64,000 nt of DNA from Eledone cirrhosa (GCA_964016885.1 OZ024743.1:179950474-180014473); one strand, 5' to 3'. Shown: positions 1 to 11,654, counted from the first letter of the stretch. The notes: generated by a model not told the origin, from the sequence alone. Numbers and translations: made by a program.

Positions 1-74
1 TTATTATTAATATTCGAAAAACTCAGATTACATTTATTGCATTGAGCCATGTAGAGAGAAAATTTTCTTTTTAT

Positions 75-632
75 ATATATATATATATATGAATGTATAT
101 ATAGTGTATTTTGCAATACACTGTATGCTTAATAAAAAGCATTTTGAAGACCTTATGCTATTGTTTTAGAGTAGTGACAGACTCACTTACTTTAATTTCA
201 GCAAACAGGGGGAGATAAAGCTGACAAGGCCTTGTTTCTGCATTTATTGATGCTTATCAAAGCCAACTACTCCTCCCGTTTGCTGAGAACCTGGATGTTT
301 TGGTTCTTATAGAATTCTAGTAAATAATCAGGAACTGATCATCAGGAACTACTTGACCGGTTGCCGGTCAAGTAGTTCCTGATTATTTACTAGAATTCTA
401 TAAGAACCAAAACATCCAGGTTCTCAGCAAACGGGAGGAGTAGTTGGCTTTGAGAAGCATCAATAAATGCAGAAACAAGGCCTTGTCAGCTTTATCTCCC
501 CCTGTTTGCTGAAATTAAAGTAAGTGAGTCTGTCACTACTCTAAAACAATAGCATAAGGTCTTCAAAATGCTTTTTATTAAGCATACAGTGTATTGCAAA
601 ATACACTATATATACATTCATATATATATAGC
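75..632. mobile_element. Large fold-back element (palindrome, arms about 270-285 bp)
   Basis: The left arm (about 75-360) and right arm (about 364-632) are inverted copies meeting at CCGG-TTG-CCGG. The only clear arm difference seen is a 14-base insertion near 337-350 in the left arm. Outer ends run into (TA)n. The outermost segment (631-655, containing CTATTTCAGAGC) recurs at 32127, 32440 and 59240, so this is a repeat family and not a chance hairpin. No coding capacity is seen. Confidence 0.85.
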
Positions 633-651
633 TATTTCAGAGCAACAATTC

Positions 652-698
<47 letters not shown>
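652..698. repeat. (TA)n tract
   Basis: An uninterrupted TA tract separates two palindromic elements. Confidence 0.95.
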
Positions 699-704
<6 letters not shown>

Positions 705-734
705 AGATCAAAAGATGGTTAAAGGAGTTCCATA

Positions 735-804
735 TATTTTATTATGCGCATTTCAAAAACAAACATCATCAAGCAATAATATTTGTGTTTTCATCAGATA
801 AAAC
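735..804 (-). ncRNA. Hammerhead ribozyme-like motif (mirror copy)
   Basis: This is the exact inverted copy of the motif at 925-994, lying in the left arm of the palindrome. CTGATGA reads on the minus strand from 797 to 791. Either transcription direction across the palindrome would therefore give one ribozyme-like RNA, although the two arms could also pair with each other and mask it. Confidence 0.6.
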
Positions 805-924
805 AGGAGAACATGATATGAAGGCTAAAAAACACTTGTTGATAGTGCAGTTTTAAATCAACATATGTTGATTTAAAACTGCACTATCAACAAGTGTTTT
901 TTAGCCTTCATATCATGTTCTCCT

Positions 925-994
925 GTTTTATCTGATGAAAACACAAATATTATTGCTTGATGATGTTTGTTTTTGAAATGCGCATAATAAAATA
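925..994 (+). ncRNA. Hammerhead ribozyme-like motif, type I, minimal stem III
   Basis: The conserved core is present: CTGATGA (932-938) and GAAA (975-978). Stem I pairs 925-931 (GTTTTAT) with 987-993 (ATAAAAT). Stem II pairs 939-941 with 972-974 and 943-952 with 961-970, with two G.U wobbles and one mismatch at 942/971. Stem III is the palindrome TGCGCA (979-984), followed by TA (985-986), which is the expected U-H cleavage position. Very short palindromic stems III are known in hammerheads of Penelope-like retroelements and retrozymes. Activity is inferred. Confidence 0.7.
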
Positions 995-1115
995 TATGGA
1001 ACTCCTTTAACCATCTTTTGATCTTATATTATGCATACTCCAGTCCCACAAACTGTAGAGTGCTTCTTATCCGATATCTGCATTGCTTTATTGTACTACA
1101 ACAAAACTCACCTCC

Positions 1116-1340
<225 letters not shown>

Positions 1341-1344
<4 letters not shown>

Positions 1345-3206
1345 TTCTGAGGTAGGATTTATATCCAGTTAAGAACTCTGTGCTGTATTGATGAAAATAT
1401 CAAATTGAAGCAAGGTGAAATTTTGTGGAAGGAAGATAGCGTTGTATACGTGCTTCACTATACGTTTTATTAATATTATCAAACTACGTGATAAAGGAGA
1501 AAACTAGATTTTTTAATATAAAGTTTTTATTTTCCTTAAACTTTTCTAATACTGTTCAAAAATGTATTTAAATTTGTTAGCCTATATTTAAATTATGGTG
1601 ATGTCAGGCTTCTGCCTGCTACTGGTAACATGTAACCCAGTAAAACTTGCTTCATGGGCGAGTGAACGGCAACTAAACCAGCTCACCTACCAGCCTCCTG
1701 CCTGGAACCGGAGCAGCACAAAAAACGAGTGCTGTTAAAAGGGGGGGGGACTCCTTAGAGTCAACGGCTATCCACCCCAACTGTGGGTTAAATAGCTTCC
1801 CCCACCTGCAATTGACCAAGTTTGGTGAGTACGGCTATACCTCTGACATAACCAAAACCAAACAGAATGCGGTGTAGATCAACCAGGGAGGGATTACTGC
1901 AAGAGGAGTGAGAAAACTCTGGATTGGATTGGACTGAATTTAGAAGCAAAATTCGCCCTATGGAACTTCATTGTGATAAACCCTTTCCAAATACATATTC
2001 AATATTTGTAGATATTTACGATTTCAGATATTACTTGAATTGATACTGAGACGTGTTTTTAAATCTTTAATGTATGCAGGGATAATGTGCTTAAAACCTG
2101 GCTGCTATCACTAACAGGTCAAGCCACCATAAAATCATTCCTTTGTTGGCTCACTACAATTGCTGTAACAGCTGCGTTATGGTTATATATATCACAATAA
2201 CACATAGGGAAGAAAGGAATGAAAAGGAAGCGGTGAAGAAGCGAGTGGAAAATATAGTTTTGTTAAAAGGGAAGAAACATCGTCTTGAAAGGGAGAAAGA
2301 TGAAATTTTATAATTGAAATAAATTCACATGGAATGAGAAAATGCAATGAGGCAACAAAGAACAGTTATAGTAGATTACTTTACATAATTTACATAGACA
2401 AAATTGCCAGATAAGAGATAGGGATACAGAAGTAGAGGAGAACTATTGTATATAAATGATGGAAGAAAGATACGCAAAATCAGACAAAATTAGTTATATT
2501 AACGTTACGTTTATTTCTTAAAAGTAACATCTCTTATAATATAATTCCAAGATTCTATAAGAAAGATTGCATCAATATCCTGGCTGCAGGTGTGTAGAGT
2601 GTCATATTGACGTAATATTAAAGTATAAATGAAAAACAGTGATAATAGTGTTTCTGCTTTGGAATGATTATATTGAATTGTCTGGGATATAATTATTAAA
2701 TAGGATTACCTTTCTAGCAGGCTTCTCGTAATAGTACACACAAAATAAAGAATACTTAATACATTTAGTAAAGTAAATATATTCTATTTAAGGTTGCCTA
2801 CATTTTCATTGCTTTCACAATGATCGTCATGAAGAAATCAGCACATGATATATATTTTCTAAGCTAACAATATTATTTATATTATTCAGTAACATAAGCG
2901 ATCTATAGGCAAGAGTTAATACGAATACCGAATTGAAGATAGCGACTTTGGCTTTACACCTTCTTCTGATTAACGAATGCTGAAACTGGCACATTACTGC
3001 ACCAGCTCCTGCAATCCTTGCACTTAACTCAGTATCTTGTCTTAGTATTGCCATCACCAGTTAAAATTATATTAAGACATATGGCTAATGCATTCTTATC
3101 TGTAGCTACGTCTGCCTTAATGAATGAGAAAAACACATTATTTCCCCAGTATGGGAATAATTTTCATCATAGATATCAGCTAAGCAGCAATATAAGAATA
3201 TCAGCG
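1341..3206. other. Unassigned AT-rich DNA with a GC-richer island
   Basis: Around 1600-1930 the base composition rises and a run of nine G occurs near 1741. This patch looks like part of a dispersed repeat but I cannot name it. The rest is AT-rich with no supported gene. Confidence 0.5.
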
Positions 3207-3437
3207 ATAATGCTTTCTGATTTAGACACAAGGACAACAATTTATTTTTTTGGCGAGGGGAAAGTTGAATAAAATTACCCCAGTTAGTTACTGGTACTTT
3301 ATTCTATCGACCACGTAAGGATGAAAAGTAAAGCTAACCTCGACGGGATTTGAAAGCAGAACGTAAAGGGACATAACTCTATGGCGCCGTGCATGGTGTC
3401 CGGCGCTCTAATGATACTGACAATCTACCGCCCTCAG
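3207..3437 (-). mobile_element. tRNA-derived SINE
   Basis: Read on the minus strand it has a tRNA-like head followed by a body that is shared with copies at 4428, 10458, 25543, 46108, 49027, 52923 and 62829. The shared body includes a GATAAAATAAAGTACCAGT-like segment. The tail begins AATTGTTGTCCTTGTG. It is diverged and inactive. Confidence 0.75.
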
Positions 3438-3447
3438 AATATTAGTA

Positions 3448-4413
3448 ACTAGCAGTGGTACTCGGCGTTGCACAGGAAAAGGTATTTTGGAACGCGTGCC
3501 GCCAACAGATCTAATCGTGGAAAAACTGCATGCCTGGACAATATGTAAAGAAAATAAACTGAATACTCTGATGGCTGGATAATCTTTAAGATTTTCCTCG
3601 ATGAAGCAGGAAAAATGCAGGTTTTCACCTAATGCGGGCCCTAGGGGATCAAGAAAATGAATTTTTTTATGTGCATAATATGCTTTGAAATTTCGGGAAA
3701 ATCGGCTAGATGTAACGCCTCCAAAAAGCCCTAAAAAGTTTTTAAAATGAAGTTTTTCACCTAATGCCCTAGGCCATAAAAAAGTTGGATTTTCTTTGTC
3801 ACGGTATGAAGAAGAGACTGACTAATACATAGTTACAATTTCAAGGAAATCGGTCTGACGTAACGCCTAAAAAAAAACCTAAAAAGCTTAAAAAACGCAG
3901 TTTTTCACCTAATGCGATTCACCTAGGAGATCAAAATGTTGAATTTTTTTATGTGCATAACACTCCCTGAAACATAAGTAATACACATGTAATAAGTAAT
4001 ACACATGTAAAGTTTGAAAAACATAGGTTGGGCACTTCTCGAGTTTTAGGGTATTTCAAACCACAGACAGGCACACACACACACACACACACACATACAC
4101 AGACAGTCATCCTCAGGGAATTGACGTAATGCAGAAAGCCAGACATACAGACAGATATTATAAGGGTGCGACGTTATATGTATGTATCTATCTAAAAAGA
4201 GAAAGACTAAGAATTATAGAGAGAGATCGCTAAATCGCCTAATGCGGTCCCTTGGGCATTGAAAATTCGAAATGTTTTTTGCTCAGAACACTCCCTAAAA
4301 CATAAGTATTAGATGTGTAAAGTTTGAAAACAGTCGGTTGGGTTTTTCTCGAGTTTTAGGGACTCAAACTCACACATACACAGACAGACATCCTCAGTTT
4401 TATATATATAGAT
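3448..4413 (+). repeat. Dispersed repeat starting CTAGCAGTGGTAC and ending TTTTATATATATAGAT
   Basis: It contains repeated AACGCCTCCAAAAAGCC-like blocks and several CACCTAATGCG blocks. Related copies lie at 25862-26890 (inverted), 63499-64000 and, for the two ends only, 50992-51805. The tail resembles 3' ends left by RTE-type LINEs or their SINEs, which is inference. An internal segment (3940-4140 versus 4260-4400) is partly duplicated. An embedded (CA)n lies at 4073-4095. Confidence 0.6.
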
Positions 4414-4427
4414 AATTGATTTTACTT

Positions 4428-4592
4428 TTGGCACAAGGCCAGCAGATTACTGGTACTTTATTTTATCGACCCCGTAAGATGAAAGGCAAAGTTAACCTCG
4501 ACGGGATTTGAACTCAGAATGGCAAGGGCCGTAACTCTATGCGTCAAAGCATGGCGTCCGACCCTCTACCGATACTGCCAATCCACCGCCCT
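4428..4592 (-). mobile_element. tRNA-derived SINE
   Basis: A better preserved copy of the family at 3207, with head (reverse complement of CCAATCCACCGCC at 4580) and body. It directly follows the dispersed repeat. Confidence 0.8.
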
Positions 4593-4839
4593 ATATATAG
4601 AGAGATAATGAATAGTATACAACTAACGAGTTGAAAGTTTGCCATAAGTCTACCATTGTATCTGTTGCGTTGGTATAGAAATAATTACCCACGGTAATAC
4701 TATGATATTTATTTCATTGCCTCATAAGAATAAAAGAGAACATCTTGGCATTTGATTTCGGAGTGTACAGAAATGCAATTAGATAAAAGTATTATGGATA
4801 TTTCGGAAATGTGACCCAGTGCAACGTCTTTCATTCTAC

Positions 4840-5130
4840 TTCATATATTCATGCATATATACATGCATATATACATGCATATATGCATGCATATATACAT
4901 GCATATGTACATGAACATATACATGCATATGTACATGCACATATACATGCATATATACATGCACATATACATGCATATGTACTTTCATATTTACATGCAT
5001 ATATACATGCATATGTACTTGTATATATACGTGCATATATACGTGCATGCTATCACGCAAAGCACATCCATACACACACATGCACACACGCGCACACACA
5101 TATAAACACATACACGCACACATATATATA
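4840..5130. repeat. (ATACATGC)n-like octanucleotide satellite passing into (CA)n
   Basis: Imperfect ATATACATGC units fill about 4850-5050 and grade into CACACA. Reading frames through it (Tyr-Met-His and Ile-His-Ala repeats) are not genes. Confidence 0.9.
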
Positions 5131-5414
5131 TAAAACAATCTAAAAATAACTGTTGAAAAGGCAAGAGCTCACGACAGGTGTTTGAATGTGAATCATTGTT
5201 AATATGTCTGGAAATTTCTCTCTTCTTGTTGCTTTCAGTTGAACAGGATTTGAGACGATTGAGCTAACTCTTGTATTGTTATAACGTTTGGCTTTGTATA
5301 GGTATTGGTTGTATTTCTATTTCGGTAAACATACAGAAAAGAAATGTCATAAATGAGAAGACAAGGAGAAGAAGAGTAAGGACTACTAGACAAAGGAAGG
5401 AAGAAAGGGGGAAG
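5131..5414. other. Unassigned DNA with an A/G-rich end
   Basis: The stretch becomes purine-rich at 5340-5420. Nothing coding is supported. Confidence 0.4.
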
Positions 5415-5790
5415 AAGAAAGGGTGACAGACTCTACACCTAGGTTAGAGTGGTGTTTCGGCTGCGCCCCACGAACAAAATGGCAAAGGTATTTCCGCGGA
5501 GAATGGCCGGCAACACACGCTGCAACAGCCGCCCCACCTCGCGGGGCTTCTTCCGCAGATGGGTTGCTATCGATCCGATTTTACGGAGGAGTTCAACTGT
5601 TCGTATCCGAGGACACCTGAGGTCTCGACGGTGATCGGTGCAAAGAGGAAGCGGCCGGAAACGCTCTGATATTTCTTTTCTTCCTGTCCTCTGCATTGCG
5701 AGCCTCGGTCCGGGGTTTGTGGCCGAGGCAATTAAGTTGGCGGTGGAGAACGTGTCACAGCATGTCACGTTCCAGATGAAGGATTAACCT
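5415..5790 (-). repeat. Copy A of a GC-rich dispersed repeat, possibly once coding
   Basis: This island resembles 30330-30735 in opposite orientation. Both encode, in matching frames, peptides containing a CDTFS-x-x-NL segment and a later LLQ-x-V-x-x-AI-x-RGNT segment. Conservation at peptide level suggests a once-translated repeat, but the reverse frame is also open and I cannot assign a family. Confidence 0.5.
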
Positions 5791-7504
5791 CTTTCGGAAT
5801 GGAAGATGGTAATTCCGTCAGGGCGCTTTTTTTTAATGAATTCTTGTTGATGATGATAATTTCAATGTAAATACCATCTGGCTATATTTTACTTCTTTTG
5901 CTGTTGATTCTACCTTCATTTTGTTATTATTTGTTTCGATTTTAAAACAATGGATTTTGGTTCAAGTCTAAATGTTAATTTCATTCAAAGAATCTCTGTT
6001 TATGTTTTCTAACGACATTTTTAGCGACTTAACGACTTTCTTTTATTTATAGACTTCTGTGATTTCTGATAGTTTCTGTTTTGTTGAGCTTTTCTGATAT
6101 TTTTTGTTGTAGTTTCCTTTATTTATGTAGTTTCTCGGTTGATTTACATAAGGGCCATCTCATATATAATTTTTATATTTGATCCTTTACTCTATCGTTA
6201 TTTTTCAAATTGTTAGCATGAGTATTAATGTGGTTATACGAGTGTTTATGGACGAACAAACTTCTATTTCTGTCGAATTGTTCAGCGTACAATTATATAT
6301 ATTGACAAAGATATGGAACATGTTTACAGTAAAAGGTTTTAAAGTTTAAGGCCGTGTAAAATGTGGAGAAAGAGACTTTGAAAGCAATCAAAGACAAATT
6401 TAATAGAATTCCGATATTCCAATTATACAACCACTCCAAAAATGTTACTTTATGTCGGTGTAATTCTTATAATAATAACTTTATTGATATTAAGTTACGT
6501 GCAAATTCAATAATCCAAAATAAATCTAGTGATCGTTTGCAGAACTAGAGCAAAATTGTAAGTAATTGTGAGTAAAATGTTCTTGCAATAACATGAAAGT
6601 TCAAATAGATTCATTAATATAAATTATATAAAAGTGAACATATCCTAAAAGATTTTGTATTAAATCATGTGTATTTACTATTGTAAATAGGAACGAAAAT
6701 GGAAGGAAATGTGACACAACTGATAGATCCAAAAAATCACAATCTACAAATACATATGTAAGATAGCCTTATGAAATAATGAATAATATCAGGTAGAAAA
6801 TCTTTAAACACGATACTTCAGAAGATTACATTAGGATTTAAATCGAATGTAAATGTTTAAAATAAGACAGCTTCCATTACATCGAAAGTAGATTCTCTTT
6901 AGTGATATGGTGGAAAAGATGCCTTAGAATGTTATAAAGCAGAGGTGGTTAGTTTAGAAAGGAAACATCCAAACTTAATAATTGTATTTGAAGCATTATA
7001 TACAGAGTTGTAGTACATTGTATACATTCCTGAAAAAAAAATTGAAGATGAATTAATTGTAAATACGTCGACATTATTGTATGAAGCGCGAAATAGAATT
7101 GAACAACTGTTGGGAGAGATTACGAAATTTTGGATGGTTTATGATTAAGAATGTATGTAATCGAAAACATTCTGAAAAGAATAACGGAAAGCAGAGAAAA
7201 CTAAGGAAAAAAGGTAATGTAGGGACAGTAGTGTAGAGATGAAGTTGAATGAGTAAATATGGATAACTCAGGATTACAGAGTGAAAAACTGATCTTTTCA
7301 ATACAGCATCAGATCAAGAAAATACATTGCATGTAATTCTTGTTAACAAGACTGTGAATCTTTAGTGTATAAAATAAGAGAGGAAATGGAGAAAGTAGAG
7401 AATATAACCTGAGGGATATAGTAACAACTTCGAATGAAATATATTCTTCATTTCTTCTCCTTCTAACAGCTAATTTCATGAAGTTGCGTGGCTTTGTAAT
7501 AAGG
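5791..7504. other. AT-rich DNA with no gene seen
   Basis: Only short reading frames of low complexity are present. I see no motif, repeat pair or RNA gene here. Confidence 0.5.
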
Positions 7505-7765
7505 GTGTTGGACTTACGATTATAATGTCGTGGGTTTGATTCCTGAACTGGTTTCTGTGTCGTGTTCTTGAGCAAAATACTTCATATCACGTTACTCCTG
7601 TACACTCAGCTGAAAATGGGTACCTGTAAATAGCTAGGAGCTTAACACGGCGATGGTCTGGTGTCTTGTCTAGGTGGGAATATTGTATTATCAGTCGCTT
7701 CACACCACAGAAACCAGGGTAAGCACCGGCCTAATGAGCCTCCGGGCTGGAGATAGACTTTAGAC
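7505..7765 (+). mobile_element. Second tRNA-related SINE family
   Basis: The head has a tRNA-like segment ending in GGGTTTGATTCC (box-B-like), then TTCTTGAGCAAAATACTTCA, a segment also found inverted at 14040, 14830 and 47522. The 3' part (GGTAAGCACCGGCC) matches 47390-47405 inverted. Confidence 0.7.
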
Positions 7766-8640
7766 TTTTAATTTCATCTGAGAAATTAAATCATTGCTAA
7801 ATTAGTTTTTAAAGAAAATTGACCTCACATCAGCTCTGATTCGATGATATTCCTATGTGACTATAAAGTGTGATCTAAATTAATATGCAATTTATTTATT
7901 TCAGATGGATCGTGGTCTGTCTATCAGAAATACAAGGTGTTCGTCACACACTTCAACAATATTTATCATACCACTCTTGACGCAGCAGTAACTAAACATA
8001 ATAATCATGTCTTTGTAAAGTCTGTCTAAAGAAACCGAAGTCGTCAGACTGCCTTCGACTGTTGTGTATGAAACCCAGTATTCATATTTTGTCTTGTGTT
8101 TGTGGAAGAAGGTTTCCGTTATACTCCACTTCAGGATCTCTTAACGTATTCATAATGCCACCCCTCCCATCAAGAAAATAATAATGGGGACGTTGAATGC
8201 TGATAAAATGTAGAGCAAATAAAATACAAGCTATAATAGATACATAAATATCATAAGGTTCCTGAAAATCTAAACCTTCTTCGGAACCGTAGATGTGGGA
8301 ATGGTAAATAGAAATACAATTGTGACATGAAAGTGTCTGATAGTCGATTTTACAAGACAAATAGACCATGACTGTTCAGATTATTTTGAACTCGAAGACA
8401 ATCATAACAAAATATTTACACCTAAATTAGAAAAAAATACTCCAAATTTACGACTATTTGCTGTTTTGGATTATATTACGATCATAAGATTCTGTCCTAT
8501 TTATTCTATGGCTTCATTCTCTTATATTATTATTTCTATGTATGGATCCTCTTCCTTGCCTGAATGCTTAGAATCTCTTATGTCCGTCACAATTTCTCTT
8601 TCTCTCTGTCTATATATAAGCAAACATCAAACATATATAT
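7766..8640. other. Unassigned AT-rich DNA
   Basis: No coding sequence supported. Confidence 0.45.
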
Positions 8641-8757
8641 CTGCCAATATACCTGCCTATATATATATATATATGCCTCATGGAGCTCTACCACATATAT
8701 ATACCAATATACCTGCCTATATATATTTGCCTCATGGAGCTCTACCACATCATAACT
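8641..8757. repeat. Tandem duplication of a unit of about 57-64 bp
   Basis: CCAATATACCTGCC, a TA run and GCCTCATGGAGCTC occur twice in direct order (from 8643 and from 8704). Confidence 0.85.
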
Positions 8758-9399
8758 GCACCCCACGAGCTCATCAACAGCAGAGCTGAAACAGCGATAA
8801 GTTGTACACATCGCTTAAAAATATCCTTCTTTAGATGGGTTAAGAATGAAGAGTGAAATAGTACACTGGATCTCCCTGCAACAAGTCTTAACACCCCGGC
8901 GGGCAGGCGCAGCAAAATAACACCCAGAAAACAATCCTTGCATACCAGACCCAGCCTCAGACAAACGGATGCGGCAAAAGAAAAAAAAAAAAAAAAATTA
9001 TCCGGGAAAGACTGCCCTAACACCGGCCAGAGTTACCTCCCTTGACCTGCTGCACAATCAAAACAAGATATTTTTGCGAGCAATGAATCTTGATGTAGAT
9101 TTAACCCCCAAAACTCTTTCCGAACTATATAAGGAACACTTGTGATTATTTATGCCCTTGAGAAGCCCAACTGGGCGAAACGTACGTAGGTGATATTTTA
9201 AATAAACATGTTTTAACGGTCTATTCTCCGATTTTTTACTTTCCCACGTGCTTACGCTCTGCTAACTCTCTAGCCCACTAAATATTAACACTTCAAATAT
9301 TTAATACTGCCGGCACTAGTATCGAGCACCTTTGGCATACGCTACTTGGCAAATAACTATATGTATCACCTATCCCTCCTTTTTCTCTCTTTACGTAAA

Positions 9400-9402
<3 letters not shown>
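8758..9402. other. Unassigned repeat-like segment with poly-A
   Basis: A run of about 19 A occurs near 8979-8997. Sequence around 8830-9140 has mixed composition and looks like retroelement debris, but I cannot name it. It ends in the hammerhead-like candidate at 9151. Confidence 0.4.
9151..9195 (+). ncRNA. Degenerate hammerhead-like motif
   Basis: A GCCC/GGGC hairpin (9165-9168 with 9173-9176) is followed directly by GAAA (9177-9180), the palindrome CGTACG (9181-9186) and TA. The 5' core reads CTTGAGA instead of CTGANGA and stem I is only about four pairs including wobbles. Order and spacing match the better motifs; it is probably a decayed copy. Confidence 0.3.

Positions 9403-9476
<74 letters not shown>
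9403..9476. repeat. (TA)n tract
   Basis: Pure TA, immediately upstream of the direct-repeat element. Confidence 0.95.
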
Positions 9477-9477
<1 letters not shown>

Positions 9478-9479
<2 letters not shown>

Positions 9480-10045
9480 CCACTAGGAGAGGTAAATATT
9501 TATATTATATTTTTTAATGTATTTTGAAAAATTGATTGAATTTTACTTGTTCTGCTTATCTTAATATTAAAGTTCTGGTGTATCAAATTAACACCATTGA
9601 ACAACCTTGAATCATAGACAACCTATGTATTTCTAGGGGTACCTAGTATCCCTGGACATATTAACTTCTACCTTTTTCTCCGTCCGTTGAGAACAATCCT
9701 GTTGCTCTACTTGGCTGCTATTTTTTTAGTAGTAATTGTAGACAGCAAGTCTTTGATTTTCCCGCTTTTACTTCAGTCCAGTTTACATACGGGTCAATTT
9801 TACAACCTTTCAGACCTTTATTAGCTGGCAGGAGGTTGTATATTTTGTCGTTCCTGGGACGTTTAGCCCTAGGAAGGGAAAATGCTTCTCTGATGAGCTT
9901 TGGTTTTCCATCATAAATCCATCGGATTTATGAGGTTTTACAAAGCGAAACTGATCAGTAATGGCCACTAGGAGAGGTAAATATTTATATTATATTTTTT
10001 AATGTATTTTGAAAAATTGATTGAATTTTACTTGTTCTGCTTATC

Positions 10046-10051
<6 letters not shown>
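9478..10051 (+). mobile_element. Small element with identical 89-bp terminal direct repeats
   Basis: 9478-9566 and 9963-10051 appear identical (GGCCACTAGGAGAGG to TTATCTTAATAT). The unit period is 485 bp and both outer ends abut (TA)n. A hammerhead-like motif ends two bases before the second repeat. The arrangement looks like one and a fraction tandem units, as expected if a self-cleaving multimeric RNA were the template; retrozymes and PLE pseudo-LTRs have comparable layouts. No protein is encoded. Confidence 0.65.
9885..9974 (+). ncRNA. Hammerhead ribozyme-like motif at the element boundary
   Basis: CTGATGA is at 9890-9896 and GAAA at 9947-9950. Stem II pairs GCTTTG (9897-9902) with CAAAGC (9941-9946) and is extended by an inner hairpin (CATAAATCC with GGATTTATG). 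Stem III is the palindrome CTGATCAG (9951-9958) followed by TA (9959-9960). Stem I is not adjacent: the best pairing I find is CTTCT (9885-9889) with AGGAG (9970-9974). The core is strong and stem I is doubtful. Confidence 0.5.
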
Positions 10052-10084
<33 letters not shown>

Positions 10085-10457
10085 GCATACAAAATTTTAG
10101 CTGTAGGGACGATAAAAAACTTGTGGGATATGGTTGCGGTTATGGTTTCAATAGGTAATTCATAGCAAATATATTGAAATAGAATTAAAGTCACTAATAT
10201 TTTTCTGAGCGAAACTACATATCGTAGGAAACGTTAACATTATTGACACTTCAGTAACCTAAATAGATGATTTATTTCATGGGTAAAATCGCAAGTTTGG
10301 TAAGAATATATAATTAAAAATTAAAAATTACTGGATAAAAGTACGTTGATGACCATGTTTCTATAGAGCGTGGAAGAGGATTTTATAGATATGGGTCTAT
10401 CTACCGCTTGGTGATTATTCACATATATTTTCGTATCTGCCACTTCATCTCATAATA
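10052..10457. other. (TA)n remnant and AT-rich DNA
   Basis: A short TA tract (10052-10076) is followed by AT-rich sequence with no gene seen. Confidence 0.5.
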
Positions 10458-10735
10458 GTTTCTGATTTAGGCACGAGGCTAACAATTTTGGTGGAGGGGA
10501 AATAGATTAAAACGACCCCAGTGCGTTATTGGTATTTATTTTGTCCACCCAGTAATGATGAAAGGTAAACCTGACCTAGGCGGGATTTGAACTCAGAACT
10601 TAAAGAACTTAACTTTATCCGACGCTCTAATACTCATTCCAACCCTCCTCGTGGCATATAGTTAGTAAAGGGACGTAACTATGTGCCGCAATACGTTGTC
10701 TGACGCTCTACTGATACTGCCGATCCACCCCCATT
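10458..10735 (-). mobile_element. tRNA-derived SINE with a duplicated head
   Basis: Body and head match the 3207/4428 family. The head region (GACGCTCTA) occurs twice, near 10621 and 10701, suggesting an internal duplication or nested insertion. Confidence 0.7.
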
Positions 10736-11479
10736 ATCCTTATCCTAATATTGGAAGTAAAGATAAAACACAATATTTTTAAAATATTCTAGAAATACAC
10801 AGATAATTAAAATGCAGAAAAGTAACCAAAAATAAGTTTCATGTCTTTCAGACAGACCTGTCAGAAGTTGCCCACAGTTTGCAGGAAGCAAGTAATACGT
10901 TTCAACAATTCTTTTGTTTTCTCTTTCTTCCTCATTTTTACTTTTCTTGCATCATAAGGCGATTATAGTAAAGCTATAATTTACTGCTATAATTAGTTTC
11001 AAGACATTAATTTTCTTTTTCAGCATGTTTGCTCTTTTGATAATATTAACGATAGCATAAAATCGATTCTTCTCAACTACTTTGAAATGTTTTCTTTACG
11101 TTTACCTATTCCACTATCATTCATTGTAGTGTGTATTCCTTTTCAACATTCATTTCGTTTCGAATTCATGTTACTTGAAAATCAATAAGACGAAAATATA
11201 AGTAGATCATAAATTGAACTTGGGAACGATTTTAAGGTTTATTTTTATATATTATATTATATTTATATTTATGTATTTGTTATATTATGTATTATTTCGT
11301 TTCCCTTGTCGTGCTTTTCATCAATACTGCGTGTACAAATAGAAGACAGCTCATAGTAAGATATGTCCAAAATTTGATATTAATCCTTCTGATGAATCAT
11401 TTCACAATAAACAGTAAAAACATTTCACACGCACAACACCTTCCAGTTTCCACTTATATACATTTATAGATAGATTACA
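10736..11479. other. AT-rich DNA with no gene seen
   Basis: No supported feature. Confidence 0.5.
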
Positions 11480-11519
11480 CATATATACATACACGCACAT
11501 ACATACATACACACATACA

Positions 11520-11553
<34 letters not shown>

Positions 11554-11654
11554 CATACATACATACATGTATGCATGCATACATGCATACATACATGCAT
11601 ACATACATACATACATACATACATACATACATACATACATACATACATACATTT
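11480..11654. repeat. (CATA)n / (ATAC)n tract
   Basis: About 170 bp of ACAT units with CATG variants. It joins directly onto the LINE fragment that starts at 11655. Confidence 0.95.

Larger units (their letters stand above)
699..1030. mobile_element. Perfect 332-bp palindrome carrying a hammerhead-like motif in each arm
   Basis: The two arms mirror each other about 864/865 (CATATG at the centre) with no spacer. It is bounded by (TA)n on the left. On the right, about 90 bp of further element sequence (1031-1120) precedes the next (TA)n. One arm and the right flank recur inside 28607-29437, so the palindrome appears to be an inverted dimer of an end of that longer element. Each arm contains the ribozyme-like motif annotated separately. 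Confidence 0.85.

Noticed and set aside
3018..3272. Plus-strand frame of 84 codons
   Set aside because: Runs into the SINE tail; no domain; composition like background.
7309..7575. Minus-strand open frame of 88 codons
   Set aside because: Low complexity, overlaps a SINE head, no motif.
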